Part shown: piece by piece, positions 1 through 8,208 of the stretch
How the letters are laid out: every line of letters starts with the position of its first letter
Position numbering within the stretch: the first letter of the stretch is position 1
DNA from: Modestobacter caceresii
GTDB taxonomy: Bacteria; Actinomycetota; Actinomycetes; Mycobacteriales; Geodermatophilaceae
Reading direction: 5' to 3'
DNA: 47,885 nt
NCBI RefSeq assembly: GCF_000761485.1
Contig: NZ_JPMX01000079.1
Coordinates: 1-47,885 of the forward strand
Made by a program: the position numbers and the translations under genes
Notes under the pieces: model-generated
Databases searched by the model: none
Told to the model about the DNA's origin: nothing
Seen by the model: the letters and a program-made list of their open reading frames with translations, nothing else

Positions 1-544
1 CGGGCCCCCCCCCCCGCCAGCCGGCCCCGGTGCCGGCCGGCAGGCGGGCCAGCCGGGAGAGCGGGGCGGTGGCCATCGCCCGGGCGGCCAGCAGCTCGAG
101 GTCCGGGACCCCGCCCAGCAGCCGGTCGGTCGCCCGGGCCTCGCGCAGCCAGCCCAGCCGCCAGGGCAGCCAGCGCAGCAGCAGCCAGCCCACCGGCAGC
201 AGCACCAGCACGACGGCGAGCACGGTGGCCAGGGTGTGCACGGCGTCCGAGGCGTCCTGCCCGGCGCCGGTCACCGAGCCCCCGGCCTCGCTGAGCGCGC
301 CGAAGGGGGCCGCGAGCTCGTCGCCGACCAGGGGCATCCCGTCGGTGACGCCGGCCGCCGTCCCCATCGAGTCCGAGATCGACCGGCCGAGGTCTGCCAC
401 CGCCAGGCCGGGCTCGGCCAGCACCAGCACCGCACCGTGCACCGCCCGGGCGACCAGCACCCACAGCACCGCCCAGGCCACCAGCCCCAGGTCGGCGGCC
501 AGCTGCCGGGTGCGGTGATCAGGACGGTCGGCGTACAGGCGCAT
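1..544 (-). CDS. Hypothetical membrane protein, 3' end outside the window
   Basis: The reading frame is open from an ATG at 544 to the window edge (181 codons visible), so the C-terminus is missing. A CGGAG-like ribosome site lies about 7 bases before the ATG. The product starts MRLYADRPDHRTRQLAADLG. It has a hydrophobic segment at about residues 20-45, an Ala/Gly/Ser-rich non-membrane stretch, a second strong hydrophobic segment at about 105-130 (VLVLLPVGWLLLRW), then a basic, Leu/Ala-rich tail. Two membrane segments around an extracytoplasmic loop is the simplest topology. I do not recognise the family. A run of 11 C at 5-15 lies inside the frame and is the least reliable base call in it. 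Confidence 0.6.
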   Translation of the reverse strand, partial: MRLYADRPDHRTRQLAADLGLVAWAVLWVLVARAVHGAVLVLAEPGLAVADLGRSISDSMGTAAGVTDGMPLVGDELAAPFGALSEAGGSVTGAGQDASDAVHTLATVLAVVLVLLPVGWLLLRWLPWRLGWLREARATDRLLGGVPDLELLAARAMATAPLSRLARLPAGTGAGWRGGGP

Positions 545-667
545 CGGGCAGCTCCGGGGTGTTCGCGGCGCGGTGGGTCCCCGGGATGGTGCGTCACCGC
601 GGCCGGGACGGCGATCCGAGCAAGAACGGTCGGGCGCGATCGCCGCGACGGCGGACAGACTCCTCCC

Positions 668-1600
668 ATGACGTCGGACCAGGTGCCCACCGGGCGCGAC
701 CGGCTCCGCGAGCTGCTGGACGCCGTGCTGGACGAGGACAACCGCACGCTCACCGAGATGGCCGGGGACGCGTTCGCCTCGCCCTGGCACTTCAGCCGGC
801 AGGTGGCCCGGGGAGCGGGGGAGTCGCCGGTCGCGCTGCGCCGACGGGTGGAGCTGGAGCGCGCGGCCTGGCAGCTGGCCGGCGGGGCGAGCGTGACGGA
901 GGTGGCGTTCGCGGCCGGGTACGAGTCCGGGGAGGGGTTCAGCCGGGCGTTCCGCCGGGCCTACGGCCGTTCCCCGGGACAGTCGGGCACCACGCGCGCC
1001 CGTGATGGTCACTGGCTCCCGGCGCCCAACGGCGTCCACTTCCACCCGCCCACCTCGCTGTGGGTGACCGGCGAGCAGGGGCCCCGCGGCGGCGACGAGG
1101 TCACCGCGCTGCTGGTGCACCACGCCCTGGAGGACACCCGCGCGCTGCTCGGCCTCGCGAAGGGCGTGCCGGAGGACGAGTACCGGCGGTCCCGCGCGCC
1201 CGGGCTCGAGGTGCTGCGCTGGGACGGTCCGGAGGAGTCGCTGGCCGCCGTGCTGGACCACCTGGTCTGGGCCACGGAGGTGTGGCTCGCCGCGGTCGAG
1301 GGCGCCGACTCCCCGGTGCGCGGAGCCGACGACCCTGCGACGCTGCTGGCCCGGCACGACCGCGCCGCTCCCCGGTGGCTGGCGTTCGTGCGGGAGGTGT
1401 CCCGGCGTGGTGCCTGGGGCGACCGGCTGGTCGACGCGCTCTGCGAGCCGCCGGAGACCTTCGTGGTGGGCAGCGTGGTCGCCCACGTGCTCACCTTCGG
1501 CGCGCACCGCCGGCAGCTGGCCCGGCACTGGTTCCGCGCGGCCGGCGTCGAGGTGGACGCCGGCGACCCGATCGACTGGCTGAGCAGGAGGAACGCATGA
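668..1600 (+). CDS. AraC-family HTH regulator fused to a DinB-like domain
   Basis: A 310-residue protein. Residues about 10-110 form an AraC-type double helix-turn-helix: LTEMAGDAFASPWHFSRQV is the first helix pair, and the second contains SVTEVAFAAGYESGEGFSRA, the usual AraC signature. The rest (about 130-310) is a helical domain with repeated His residues (HHALEDTR, LDHLVWATE, VVAHVLTFGAHRRQLA), like the DinB/YfiT four-helix fold. The start is the ATG at 668. A CAGACT hexamer at 656-661 ends 6 bases before it, which fits a leaderless transcript, and there is no good ribosome site. The stop overlaps the next ATG (ATGA), so it is translationally coupled to the reductase-like gene downstream. 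Its target is unknown; local control is likely. Confidence 0.82.
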   Translation: MTSDQVPTGRDRLRELLDAVLDEDNRTLTEMAGDAFASPWHFSRQVARGAGESPVALRRRVELERAAWQLAGGASVTEVAFAAGYESGEGFSRAFRRAYGRSPGQSGTTRARDGHWLPAPNGVHFHPPTSLWVTGEQGPRGGDEVTALLVHHALEDTRALLGLAKGVPEDEYRRSRAPGLEVLRWDGPEESLAAVLDHLVWATEVWLAAVEGADSPVRGADDPATLLARHDRAAPRWLAFVREVSRRGAWGDRLVDALCEPPETFVVGSVVAHVLTFGAHRRQLARHWFRAAGVEVDAGDPIDWLSRRNA

Positions 1601-2136
1601 CCCGCACCGTCTACTACACCGCCACCTCCCTCGACGGGTTCATCGCCACCGTCGACCACTCGCTGGACTGGTTGCTCAGCCGGGAGAACGACGTCGACGG
1701 GCCGATGGGGTACGACGGCTTCATCACCGGGATCGGCGCCGTGGCCATGGGGGCGACCACCTACCTCTGGGTCCGGGAGCACGACCCCGACTGGCTGCCG
1801 GAGCAGCCCACCTGGGTCTTCACCCACCGCGAGCTCACCCCACCGCCCGGAGCCGACCTCCGGTTCACCGCCGACGACCCGGCCCGGGTGCACGCGGCGA
1901 TGGCCGAGGCCGCGGGCGGCAGGGACGTCTGGGTCGTCGGCGGTGGGGACCTGGCCGGCCAGTTCGCCGACCGTGGCCTGCTGGACGAGGTGGTGGTCGC
2001 CATCGCCCCGGTGACCCTGGGCGGCGGCGCGCCGTTGCTGCCGCGGCGGGTCGAGCTGGAGGTGCGGGAGTGCGCCCGCAACGGCGAGTTCGTCTGCGTC
2101 CGGTACGGGGTGCGGCGGAGTCCGGCCGGCGGCTGA
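1597..2136 (+). CDS. Dihydrofolate-reductase-like (RibD C-terminal domain) protein
   Basis: A 179-residue protein of the RibD-C/DHFR-like fold often annotated as 'dihydrofolate reductase family protein'. Visible hallmarks are the N-terminal strand with TATSLDGFIA, the GAVAMGATTY turn, and the nucleotide-binding VWVVGGGDLAGQFADRGLLDE motif followed by VTLGGGAPLLP. Family members are NAD(P)H-dependent reductases of mostly unknown substrate and are not the true folate enzyme. The ATG overlaps the stop of the AraC/DinB gene by 4 bases, and AGGAGG lies 7-12 bases upstream. The two genes form a bicistron. Confidence 0.85.
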   Translation: MTRTVYYTATSLDGFIATVDHSLDWLLSRENDVDGPMGYDGFITGIGAVAMGATTYLWVREHDPDWLPEQPTWVFTHRELTPPPGADLRFTADDPARVHAAMAEAAGGRDVWVVGGGDLAGQFADRGLLDEVVVAIAPVTLGGGAPLLPRRVELEVRECARNGEFVCVRYGVRRSPAGG

Positions 2137-2149
2137 CCGGCTCCTCCGG

Positions 2150-3022
2150 TCAGCGGCCGATCGCGTCCAGCTCGGCCAGGTCCTCGGCGGAGAGCTGGAG
2201 CCCCGCGCCGGCGACGTTCTCCCGCAGGTGCGCCGTCGACGAGGTGCCGGGGATCAGCAGGACGTTCGGCGACCGCTGCAGCAGCCAGGCGAGCGCCACC
2301 GACATCGGCGTCGCGTCCAGCCGGGTGGCGACGGCCGAGAGCGCCGAGGACTGGAGCGGGGTGAAGCCGCCCAGCGGGAAGAACGGCACGTAGGCGATGC
2401 CGTCGGTGGCCAGGGCGTCGATCAGCTCGTCGTCGGTGCGGGCGGCGAGGTTGTACATGTTCTGCACGCACACGATGGGCGCGATCGACCGGGCCTCGGC
2501 CACCTGCTCCGCCGTCGCGTTGCTCACGCCCAGGTGCCGGATCAGCCCCTGTTGCTGCAACTCGACGAGCGTCTCGAACGCCGCCGCGAGCGAGCCGGGC
2601 CGGGTGCCCGCGGCGTCGCCGAGCCGCAGGTCCACCAGGTCGAGCACCTCCAGCCCGAGGGTCTCCAGGTCCCCGTGCACCTGGCGGCGGACGTCCGCGG
2701 GCTCCCGGGCCGTCGGCCAGCCGCCCTGGGCGTCGCGGGTCGCGCCGACCTTGGTCGCGACGTGCAGCTGCTCGGGGTAGGGGTGCAGGGCCTCGCGGAT
2801 CAGCTGGTTGGTGACCTGCGGCCCGTAGGCGCCACTGGTGTCGATGTGGGTGATGCCGAGGTCGACCGCCTCGCGGAGGACGGCGAGGGCGCCGTCGTGG
2901 TCGGCGGGCGGGCCCATGACCCCGGGGCCGGCGAGCTGCATGGCGCCGTAGCCGAACCGGGTGACGGTCAGGTCGCCCAGGGCCCAGCTGCCGCCGGGGA
3001 GCGTGGTGGAGAGCGTGCTCAT
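2150..3022 (-). CDS. Aldo/keto reductase
   Basis: A 290-residue NADPH-dependent aldo/keto reductase of TIM-barrel type. Catalytic Asp61 (HIDTSGAYG), Tyr66 and Lys91 (ATKVGA) are present. The position usually held by His is Arg133 (DLVDLRLGD), a substitution I recall from one bacterial AKR subgroup. The C-terminal cofactor motif LLIPGTSSTAHLREN is intact. The ATG at 3022 is preceded by GAGAAGGCAGG. It is transcribed divergently from the truncated HxlR gene, a common pairing in which the regulator responds to reactive aldehydes or quinones. The stop faces the preceding reductase gene 13 bases away. Confidence 0.88.
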   Translation of the reverse strand: MSTLSTTLPGGSWALGDLTVTRFGYGAMQLAGPGVMGPPADHDGALAVLREAVDLGITHIDTSGAYGPQVTNQLIREALHPYPEQLHVATKVGATRDAQGGWPTAREPADVRRQVHGDLETLGLEVLDLVDLRLGDAAGTRPGSLAAAFETLVELQQQGLIRHLGVSNATAEQVAEARSIAPIVCVQNMYNLAARTDDELIDALATDGIAYVPFFPLGGFTPLQSSALSAVATRLDATPMSVALAWLLQRSPNVLLIPGTSSTAHLRENVAGAGLQLSAEDLAELDAIGR

Positions 3023-3037
3023 GTCCTGCCTTCTCGG

Positions 3038-3352
3038 GTGAGGGGGGTGGTGCCGGACGGCTCCACCGAGCAGGCTGGCCCTCGCGCTCTCTGTCGGGTG
3101 CGGTACTCCGAGCTCTCCCGCCAGCTGGCCGGCGTCAGCCAGAAGATGCTCACCCAGACGCTCCGCTCCCTGGAGCGGGACGGCCTGCTCACCCGCACCG
3201 TGACGCCGACCGTGCCGGTCACCGTCTCCTACGAGCTGACCGATCTGGGGCTCTCGCTGTACGAGACGATCCGCGGGCTCAAGGTGTGGGCCCAGCTGCA
3301 CATGGACGAGGTGCTCGCCCAGCGCGCTGCGTACGACGACCGGGTCGGGTGA
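3038..3352 (+). pseudogene. HxlR-family regulator, N-terminally truncated
   Basis: From VRYSELSRQLAGVSQKMLTQ to the stop, the sequence is a clear HxlR/YodB winged-helix C-terminal part (recognition helix, then LTRTVTPTVPVTVSYELTD wing). The first roughly 25-40 residues of the fold, usually holding a GDKW motif and helix 1, are absent. The open frame upstream (GTG at 3038, 3047 or 3050) gives an unrelated Gly/Pro-rich stretch. In another frame, 3075-3098 reads LALALSVG, resembling the missing helix, so a frameshift near 3097 plus loss of upstream sequence is likely. A short product of about 104 residues might still be made, but it would lack part of the DNA-binding domain. Confidence 0.6.
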
Positions 3353-3502
3353 CCCGGCGACCGGCCGGACGTGGCCGCTGACACACCTCGGGCGCCGTCC
3401 GTGCCTACACTCCGCCCGAGGTGGGCCCCGACCGGGCCGCCCAGACGCGGTGGCACCACCGACACCCCGGTGGCCGGCTACCGAGACCGGGAGTCAGTGC
3501 AG

Positions 3503-4618
3503 ATGCGGGTCGGAGTCGTCCGAGAGGTCAAGAACCACGAGTACCGGGTCGCGCTCACCCCGTCCGGGGTGACCGAGCTGGTCGCCGCCGGGCACGAGGT
3601 GCTCGTCGAGGCCGACGCCGGGGTCGGCTCCTCCATCCCCGACGCCGACTTCACCGCCGCCGGCGCGAAGATGCTGTCCACCGCCGACGACGTCTGGGCC
3701 GCAGCCGACCTGCTGCTGAAGGTCAAGGAGCCGATCGCCGAGGAGTTCGGCCGGATGCGCGCCGACCAGACCCTCTTCACCTACCTCCACCTGGCCGCCT
3801 CCCGGGAGTGCACCGACGCGCTGCTGGCCGCGGGCACCACGGCGATCGCCTACGAGACGGTGCAGACCGAGGGCGGTGCGCTGCCGCTGCTGGCCCCGAT
3901 GTCCGAGGTCGCCGGCCGGATGGCCCCGCAGGTGGGCGCGCACACGCTGGAGCGGGCCTCCGGTGGCCGCGGCGTACTGCTCGGCGGCGTCTCCGGCGTG
4001 CACGCGGCGAAGGTCGTCGTCCTCGGCGCCGGGGTGTCCGGGATGAACGCGGCCACGATCGCCCTCGGCATGCAGGCCCAGGTCACCGTCCTCGACCGGG
4101 ACCTGGAGAAGCTGCGTGCCGCCGACCGGCTGTACCGCGGGCACCTGCAGACCGTCGCCTCCAACGCCCTGGAGGTCGAGCGGGCGGTGCTGGAGGCAGA
4201 CCTGGTGATCGGCGCCGTCCTGGTGCCCGGCGCCAAGGCGCCCACCCTGGTCAGCAACGAGCTGGTCTCCCGGATGAAGCCCGGCTCGGTGCTGGTCGAC
4301 ATCGCCGTCGACCAGGGCGGCTGCTTCGCCGACTCCCGGCCGACCACGCACGACGACCCGACCTTCGCCGTTCACGACTCGGTCTTCTACTGCGTGGCCA
4401 ACATGCCCGGCGCGGTGCCGAACACCTCCACCTACGCGCTGACCAACGTCACGCTGCCGTACGTGCTGGCGCTGGCGAACTCCGGGACGGCGGCCGCGCT
4501 GGCCGCCGACCCGGCGCTGGCCGGCGGGGCGAACGTCGCCGGCGGGCAGCTGGTGCACGTTGGGGTGGCCGAGGCGCACGGCCTGCCCAGCGTCCCGTGG
4601 CAGGAGGTGCTGTCCTGA
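3503..4618 (+). CDS. ald: Alanine dehydrogenase
   Basis: A 371-residue NAD-dependent L-alanine dehydrogenase (alanine + NAD + water to pyruvate + ammonia + NADH). The known active-site residues fall at the standard numbers: Arg15, Lys75, His96 and Asp270 ([11 protein letters not shown]). The Rossmann motif [14 protein letters not shown] is at about 171-185. Length is typical. The ATG at 3503 has GGGAG 9 bases upstream; an in-frame GTG at 3497 is too close to that site. The last bases carry the ribosome site of xerD and the stop overlaps its start, so xerD is coupled to it. Confidence 0.96.
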   Translation: MRVGVVREVKNHEYRVALTPSGVTELVAAGHEVLVEADAGVGSSIPDADFTAAGAKMLSTADDVWAAADLLLKVKEPIAEEFGRMRADQTLFTYLHLAASRECTDALLAAGTTAIAYETVQTEGGALPLLAPMSEVAGRMAPQVGAHTLERASGGRGVLLGGVSGVHAAKVVVLGAGVSGMNAATIALGMQAQVTVLDRDLEKLRAADRLYRGHLQTVASNALEVERAVLEADLVIGAVLVPGAKAPTLVSNELVSRMKPGSVLVDIAVDQGGCFADSRPTTHDDPTFAVHDSVFYCVANMPGAVPNTSTYALTNVTLPYVLALANSGTAAALAADPALAGGANVAGGQLVHVGVAEAHGLPSVPWQEVLS

Positions 4619-5568
4619 CGGTCGCCACGAGTGCGGGCCCCGCCGTCGAGCGCACGGTCACCGGCTACCTCGACCACCTGACCGTCGAGCGTGGGCTGGC
4701 CCCCAACACCATCGCCTCCTACCGGCGCGACCTGCGCCGGTACGCGGAGTTCCTCGCTGCCGGCGGGGTGCGCGGGCTGGGCGAGGTGGGGGAGTCCGAC
4801 GTCACGGCGTTCCTGGTCGCCCTCCGCACCGGCGACGACGACCACCCGCCGCTGTCGGCGACCTCGGCGGCCCGCGCGGTGGTCGCCGTCCGCGGGCTGC
4901 ACCGGTTCGCCCTGCTCGACGGGCTGGTCAGCGACGACGTCGCCGCGGAGGTGCGCCCACCCGCCCCGGCCCGGCGGCTGCCCAAGGCGATCCCGGTGCA
5001 GGACGTCGAGGCGCTGCTGAGCGCCGCGGCGTCGGTCGAGGGGCCGCGGGGGTTGCGCGACCGGGCGCTGCTGGAGCTGCTCTACGGCACCGGCGCCCGG
5101 ATCTCCGAAGCGGTCGGGCTGGCCGTCGACGACCTCGACCTGTCGTCCGCGGCGGTGCGGCTGGCCGGCAAGGGCGGCAAGGAGCGCGTCGTCCCGGTCG
5201 GCAGCTACGCGGTCACGGCGGTGCAGGACTACCTGGTGCGGGCGCGCCCGGCGCTGGCGGAGAAGGGCCGGTCCGGCGTCCGCGGGGGAGCGCTGTTCCT
5301 CAACGCCCGCGGCGGGCCGCTGTCCCGGCAGAGCGCCTGGTCGATCCTGCGGGACGCCGCCGAGCGCGCCGGGATCTCCGCCGAGCTCTCCCCGCACACG
5401 CTGCGGCACTCCTTCGCCACCCACCTGCTCGACGGCGGCGCCGACGTCCGGGTCGTGCAGGAGCTGCTCGGGCACGCCTCGGTGACGACGACGCAGGTCT
5501 ACACGCTGGTCACCGTCGAGCGGCTGCGCGAGGTCTACGCCACCAGCCACCCCCGCGCGCTGCGCTGA
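4615..5568 (+). CDS. xerD: Tyrosine recombinase XerD
   Basis: A 317-residue XerD, which with XerC resolves chromosome dimers at dif. The core-binding domain (about 11-110) begins [18 protein letters not shown], and the catalytic residues are all present: Arg162 (GTGARISE), Lys186, His261 and Arg264 ([12 protein letters not shown]), His287 and Tyr296. No ATG, GTG or TTG lies between the ald stop and the conserved N-terminus. The first usable codon is CTG at 4615, overlapping the ald stop (CTGA), with GGAGG at 4603-4607 seven bases upstream. I therefore call a CTG start. It begins the segregation gene block. Confidence 0.92.
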   Translation: MTVATSAGPAVERTVTGYLDHLTVERGLAPNTIASYRRDLRRYAEFLAAGGVRGLGEVGESDVTAFLVALRTGDDDHPPLSATSAARAVVAVRGLHRFALLDGLVSDDVAAEVRPPAPARRLPKAIPVQDVEALLSAAASVEGPRGLRDRALLELLYGTGARISEAVGLAVDDLDLSSAAVRLAGKGGKERVVPVGSYAVTAVQDYLVRARPALAEKGRSGVRGGALFLNARGGPLSRQSAWSILRDAAERAGISAELSPHTLRHSFATHLLDGGADVRVVQELLGHASVTTTQVYTLVTVERLREVYATSHPRALR

Positions 5569-5587
5569 CCCACCCGCGGGGTGGTCT

Positions 5588-5644
5588 CGAGATCGGGCTG
5601 AGGGCTGCCTCGGCACCCCGGAGGCAGCCCGCAGCCCGATCTCG
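5588..5644. terminator. Long inverted repeat after xerD
   Basis: Two 24-base arms (5588-5611 and 5621-5644) pair with a single mismatch around the 9-base loop GGCACCCCG. The arm cores are GATCGGGCTGAGGGCTGC and its near complement. It starts 20 bases after the xerD stop. There is no U tract, as is common in actinobacterial terminators. Position and stability suggest transcription termination or 3'-end protection; a dispersed extragenic palindrome is the alternative. Confidence 0.65.
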
Positions 5645-5846
5645 CCAGCAGGCCGCGGCCCGGTGGGGAGGGCTCGGCGACCACTTGTCGACAAGTTGCC
5701 CCGGGTGGTCACGGTCGGCGACGGGCCTGCCGAGAACAGAGCCGGGAGAACGGGCCGGCGGCTTCCCCCTGCCGGCAACGCACGTCCCCCGCCGCAGCCC
5801 CGACCGGGAGCCGTGGTCCGCACAGTCCAGGGAAGAGGCAGAAGCG

Positions 5847-6770
5847 ATGTCGTCGAGACGAGCCGAGGCGGCGGCCTCCGCCGTCGCGCTCCCGCGCGGA
5901 GGGGCCCCGGCGGGAGACGCCGAGATGGGCATCCCGACGAGCCGCGTCGACCCCGCCAGGGCTCGGCAGCGGAAGCTGCCCGACCCCAAGCCGATCACCT
6001 CGCACGGGCCGGCGCAGATCATCGCCATGTGCAACCAGAAGGGCGGCGTCGGCAAGACGACGTCGACCATCAACCTCGGTGCCGCCCTCGTCGAGCAGGG
6101 CCGGCGGGTGCTGCTGGTCGACCTGGACCCCCAGGGCGCCCTGTCCGTGGGGCTCGGCGTCCCGGCCCAGGGGCTGGACCGCACCATCTACAACGCGCTG
6201 ATGGAGCCGGCGACCACGCTCGCGGACGTCCGCGTCGCCACCGGCATCCCCGGGCTGGACCTGGTGCCCAGCAACATCGACCTGTCCGCCGCCGAGGTGC
6301 AGCTGGTCAGCGAGGTCGCCCGCGAGCAGACCCTGATGCGGGTGCTCGCCGGGGTGCGCCAGGACTACGACTACGTGCTCATCGACTGCCAGCCCTCCCT
6401 CGGGCTGCTGACGGTCAACGCGCTCACCGCCGCGCAGGGCGTGATCATCCCGCTGGAGTGCGAGTTCTTCTCCCTCCGCGGTGTGGCCCTGCTCGTCGAC
6501 ACGATCGACAAGGTGAAGGAGCGGCTCAACCCGTCCCTGGAGATCTCCGGGATCCTCGCCACGATGTACGACACCCGGACCGTGCACTGCCGGGAGGTCT
6601 TCAGCCGGGTGGTCGAGGCCTTCGGCGACACCGTCTTCCAGACCGTCATCTCCCGCACGGTCCGCTTCCCGGAGACCACCGTCGCCGGGCAGCCGATCAC
6701 CCAGTGGGCCCCCACGTCCTCCGGCGCTGCGGCGTACCGCGACCTCGCCAAGGAGGTGCTGGCCCTGTGA
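5847..6770 (+). CDS. ParA/Soj-family ATPase of the xerD-scpA block
   Basis: A 307-residue ParA/MinD-type P-loop ATPase. The deviant Walker A motif KGGVGKTT is at about 65-72, Walker A' (LLVDLDPQGALS) at about 90-100, and the Walker B-like YVLIDCQPSLGLLTVNAL about 80 residues later. The first 50 residues are a non-conserved, Ala/Pro/Arg-rich extension. AGAGG precedes the ATG; a later ATG at 5925 would remove half the extension. It matches the parA-like gene next to scpA in mycobacteria and streptomycetes (Rv1708 type) and is distinct from the oriC-linked parA. The GTG of the next gene overlaps its stop. Confidence 0.9.
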   Translation: MSSRRAEAAASAVALPRGGAPAGDAEMGIPTSRVDPARARQRKLPDPKPITSHGPAQIIAMCNQKGGVGKTTSTINLGAALVEQGRRVLLVDLDPQGALSVGLGVPAQGLDRTIYNALMEPATTLADVRVATGIPGLDLVPSNIDLSAAEVQLVSEVAREQTLMRVLAGVRQDYDYVLIDCQPSLGLLTVNALTAAQGVIIPLECEFFSLRGVALLVDTIDKVKERLNPSLEISGILATMYDTRTVHCREVFSRVVEAFGDTVFQTVISRTVRFPETTVAGQPITQWAPTSSGAAAYRDLAKEVLAL

Positions 6771-7282
6771 CGCGCAGGCCTGTGCTCCCCGGTGCCTCCG
6801 AGCTGTTCCGGATGACCGACACGTCGGCGGCGGCGCAGCCGGCGCCGGTCACCGAGCTGACGACCCTCGCCGCCACGCAGTCCTCGCCCGCACTGCGCTC
6901 CAACGGCTCGCGGGCCGACGACGGACACCCCGAGCCCGCCCCGTTGGCGCTGGTGCCCGACGTGGCCGGCGGTGCGCCCCGCATCGTGGTCGACGAGCTG
7001 GCCTCGCACCGCGCCACCATGCCGGCGGCCGCGCCGCTCCGGCCGCAGCAGACCCGGGCGCGCGTCGAGAAGGGCCGCACCCGGCACGAGGAGAAGATCA
7101 CCGTCTACTGCTCGGCCGACGAGCTGCTCGCGCTGGAGACCGCCCGGCTGACCCTGCGCGGCCAGCACGGCGTGGCCACCGACCGTGGCCGCATCGTCCG
7201 GGAGGCGATCGCCGTCCTGCTGGACGACCTCGAGGTGCACGGCGAGAACTCCGTCCTCGTCCGCCGCCTCCGCAAGCACTGA
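6767..7282 (+). CDS. Ribbon-helix-helix-like protein, partner of the ParA-like ATPase
   Basis: A 171-residue protein starting at the GTG that overlaps the stop of the ATPase gene (GTGA), with AGGAGG about 10 bases upstream. Residues 1-105 are low-complexity, Ala/Pro/Ser-rich and probably disordered. Residues about 108-155 (HEEKITVYCSADELLALE, then IVREAIAVLLDDL) look like a strand and two helices of the CopG/Arc ribbon-helix-helix type, with a basic tail (LVRRLRKH). An ATG at 6811 is a weaker start with no ribosome site. Position and overlap suggest that it is the DNA-binding partner of the ATPase, like a small ParB/ParG. No function is proven from sequence. Confidence 0.8.
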   Translation: MTRRPVLPGASELFRMTDTSAAAQPAPVTELTTLAATQSSPALRSNGSRADDGHPEPAPLALVPDVAGGAPRIVVDELASHRATMPAAAPLRPQQTRARVEKGRTRHEEKITVYCSADELLALETARLTLRGQHGVATDRGRIVREAIAVLLDDLEVHGENSVLVRRLRKH

Positions 7283-7292
7283 GGGACGGCGC

Positions 7293-7357
7293 CGTTGATC
7301 ATCGGCGAGTGGCTGCCCCGCCCGGCGTGTCGGGCAGCCGATCGCCGATGATCAACG
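7293..7357. terminator. Very long inverted repeat between the RHH gene and scpA
   Basis: Arms of 26 bases (7293-7318 and 7332-7357) match at 24 positions around a 13-base loop. The outer 16 bases (CGTTGATCATCGGCGA and its complement) pair perfectly, and an inner GGCTGCCC/GGGCAGCC stem follows a 2-base internal mismatch. It lies 11 bases after the RHH stop and 15 bases before the -10 of scpA, so it may end the upstream transcript and isolate scpA. It could also be a member of a dispersed palindrome family. Confidence 0.65.
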
Positions 7358-7371
7358 CCCGGACGCGGCCG

Positions 7372-7377
7372 TAGGCT
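7372..7377 (+). promoter_or_regulatory. -10 element for leaderless scpA
   Basis: TAGGCT ends exactly 6 bases before the GTG of scpA, and there is no ribosome site in front of the GTG. That spacing puts transcription start at the first base of the start codon, the typical actinobacterial leaderless arrangement. A matching -35 is not evident; that region falls in the right arm of the hairpin. Confidence 0.55.
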
Positions 7378-7383
7378 GGTCGG

Positions 7384-8208
7384 GTGACGACGGGGGAGGT
7401 CGGCGACGGGCGGTTCACCGTCCGGCTGACCAACTTCGAGGGCCCGTTCGACCTGCTGCTGCAGCTGATCGGCAAGCACAAGCTCGACGTCACCGAGATC
7501 GCGCTGTCCACCGTCAGCGACGAGTTCATCGCCCACCTGCGGGCCCTCGGCGACGAACTCGACCTGGACCAGGCCAGTGAGTTCCTGGTCGTCGCCGCCA
7601 CCCTGCTGGACCTCAAGGCCGCCCGGCTGCTGCCGGCCGCCGACGTGGAGGACGAGGACGACCTCGCCGTCCTGGAGGCCCGGGACCTGTTGTTCGCCCG
7701 GCTGCTGCAGTACCGGGCCTACAAGCGGGCGGCGGAGTTCCTCCGCGGCCGGGAGGCCGAGGCGGCCCGCCGCTTCCCCCGCAACGCCGACCTGGAGCAG
7801 CGCTTCGCCGACCTGCTGCCCGAGGTGCTGCTGGGGGTGACGCCCGAGCAGTTCGCCGCCATCGCGCACCACGCGCTGGTGCCCAAGCCGCCCCCGACCG
7901 TGAGCGTCTCCCACCTGCACGCCCCCGCGGTCAGCGTCACCGAGCAGCTGCTGCTGGTCCGCAGCCGGATCGCCACCGCGAGGACGGCGACGTTCCGGAC
8001 GCTGAGCAGCGACTGCGCGCACACCCTGGAGGTCGTCGCCCGGTTCCTGGCGCTGCTGGAGCTGTACCGCCAGCAGCTGGTGACCTTCGACCAGGTCGCG
8101 CCGCTGGGGGAGCTGCACGTGCGCTGGACCGGGCCGGAGCTGGTGGGCGGCCGGCTGCCGGACGAGATCGACGCGGACACCGCCGAGCACCTGGAGGAGT
8201 ACGGATGA
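7384..8208 (+). CDS. scpA: Segregation and condensation protein A
   Basis: A 274-residue ScpA kleisin that bridges SMC heads and binds ScpB. The N-terminal helical domain holds the family signature FTVRLTNFEGPFDLLLQLI, then HKLDVTEIALSTVSDEF. A variable middle follows, and a C-terminal winged helix near VARFLALLELYRQQLVTFDQ contacts the SMC head. Start is the GTG at 7384, probably on a leaderless transcript. The stop overlaps the scpB ATG (ATGA), so the two partners are made together. Confidence 0.95.
   Translation: MTTGEVGDGRFTVRLTNFEGPFDLLLQLIGKHKLDVTEIALSTVSDEFIAHLRALGDELDLDQASEFLVVAATLLDLKAARLLPAADVEDEDDLAVLEARDLLFARLLQYRAYKRAAEFLRGREAEAARRFPRNADLEQRFADLLPEVLLGVTPEQFAAIAHHALVPKPPPTVSVSHLHAPAVSVTEQLLLVRSRIATARTATFRTLSSDCAHTLEVVARFLALLELYRQQLVTFDQVAPLGELHVRWTGPELVGGRLPDEIDADTAEHLEEYG

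Noticed and set aside
5-15. Run of 11 C inside the first partial gene
   Set aside because: Could be a slippage tract, but it lies at the window edge, no alternative frame is informative, and such runs are often miscalled.
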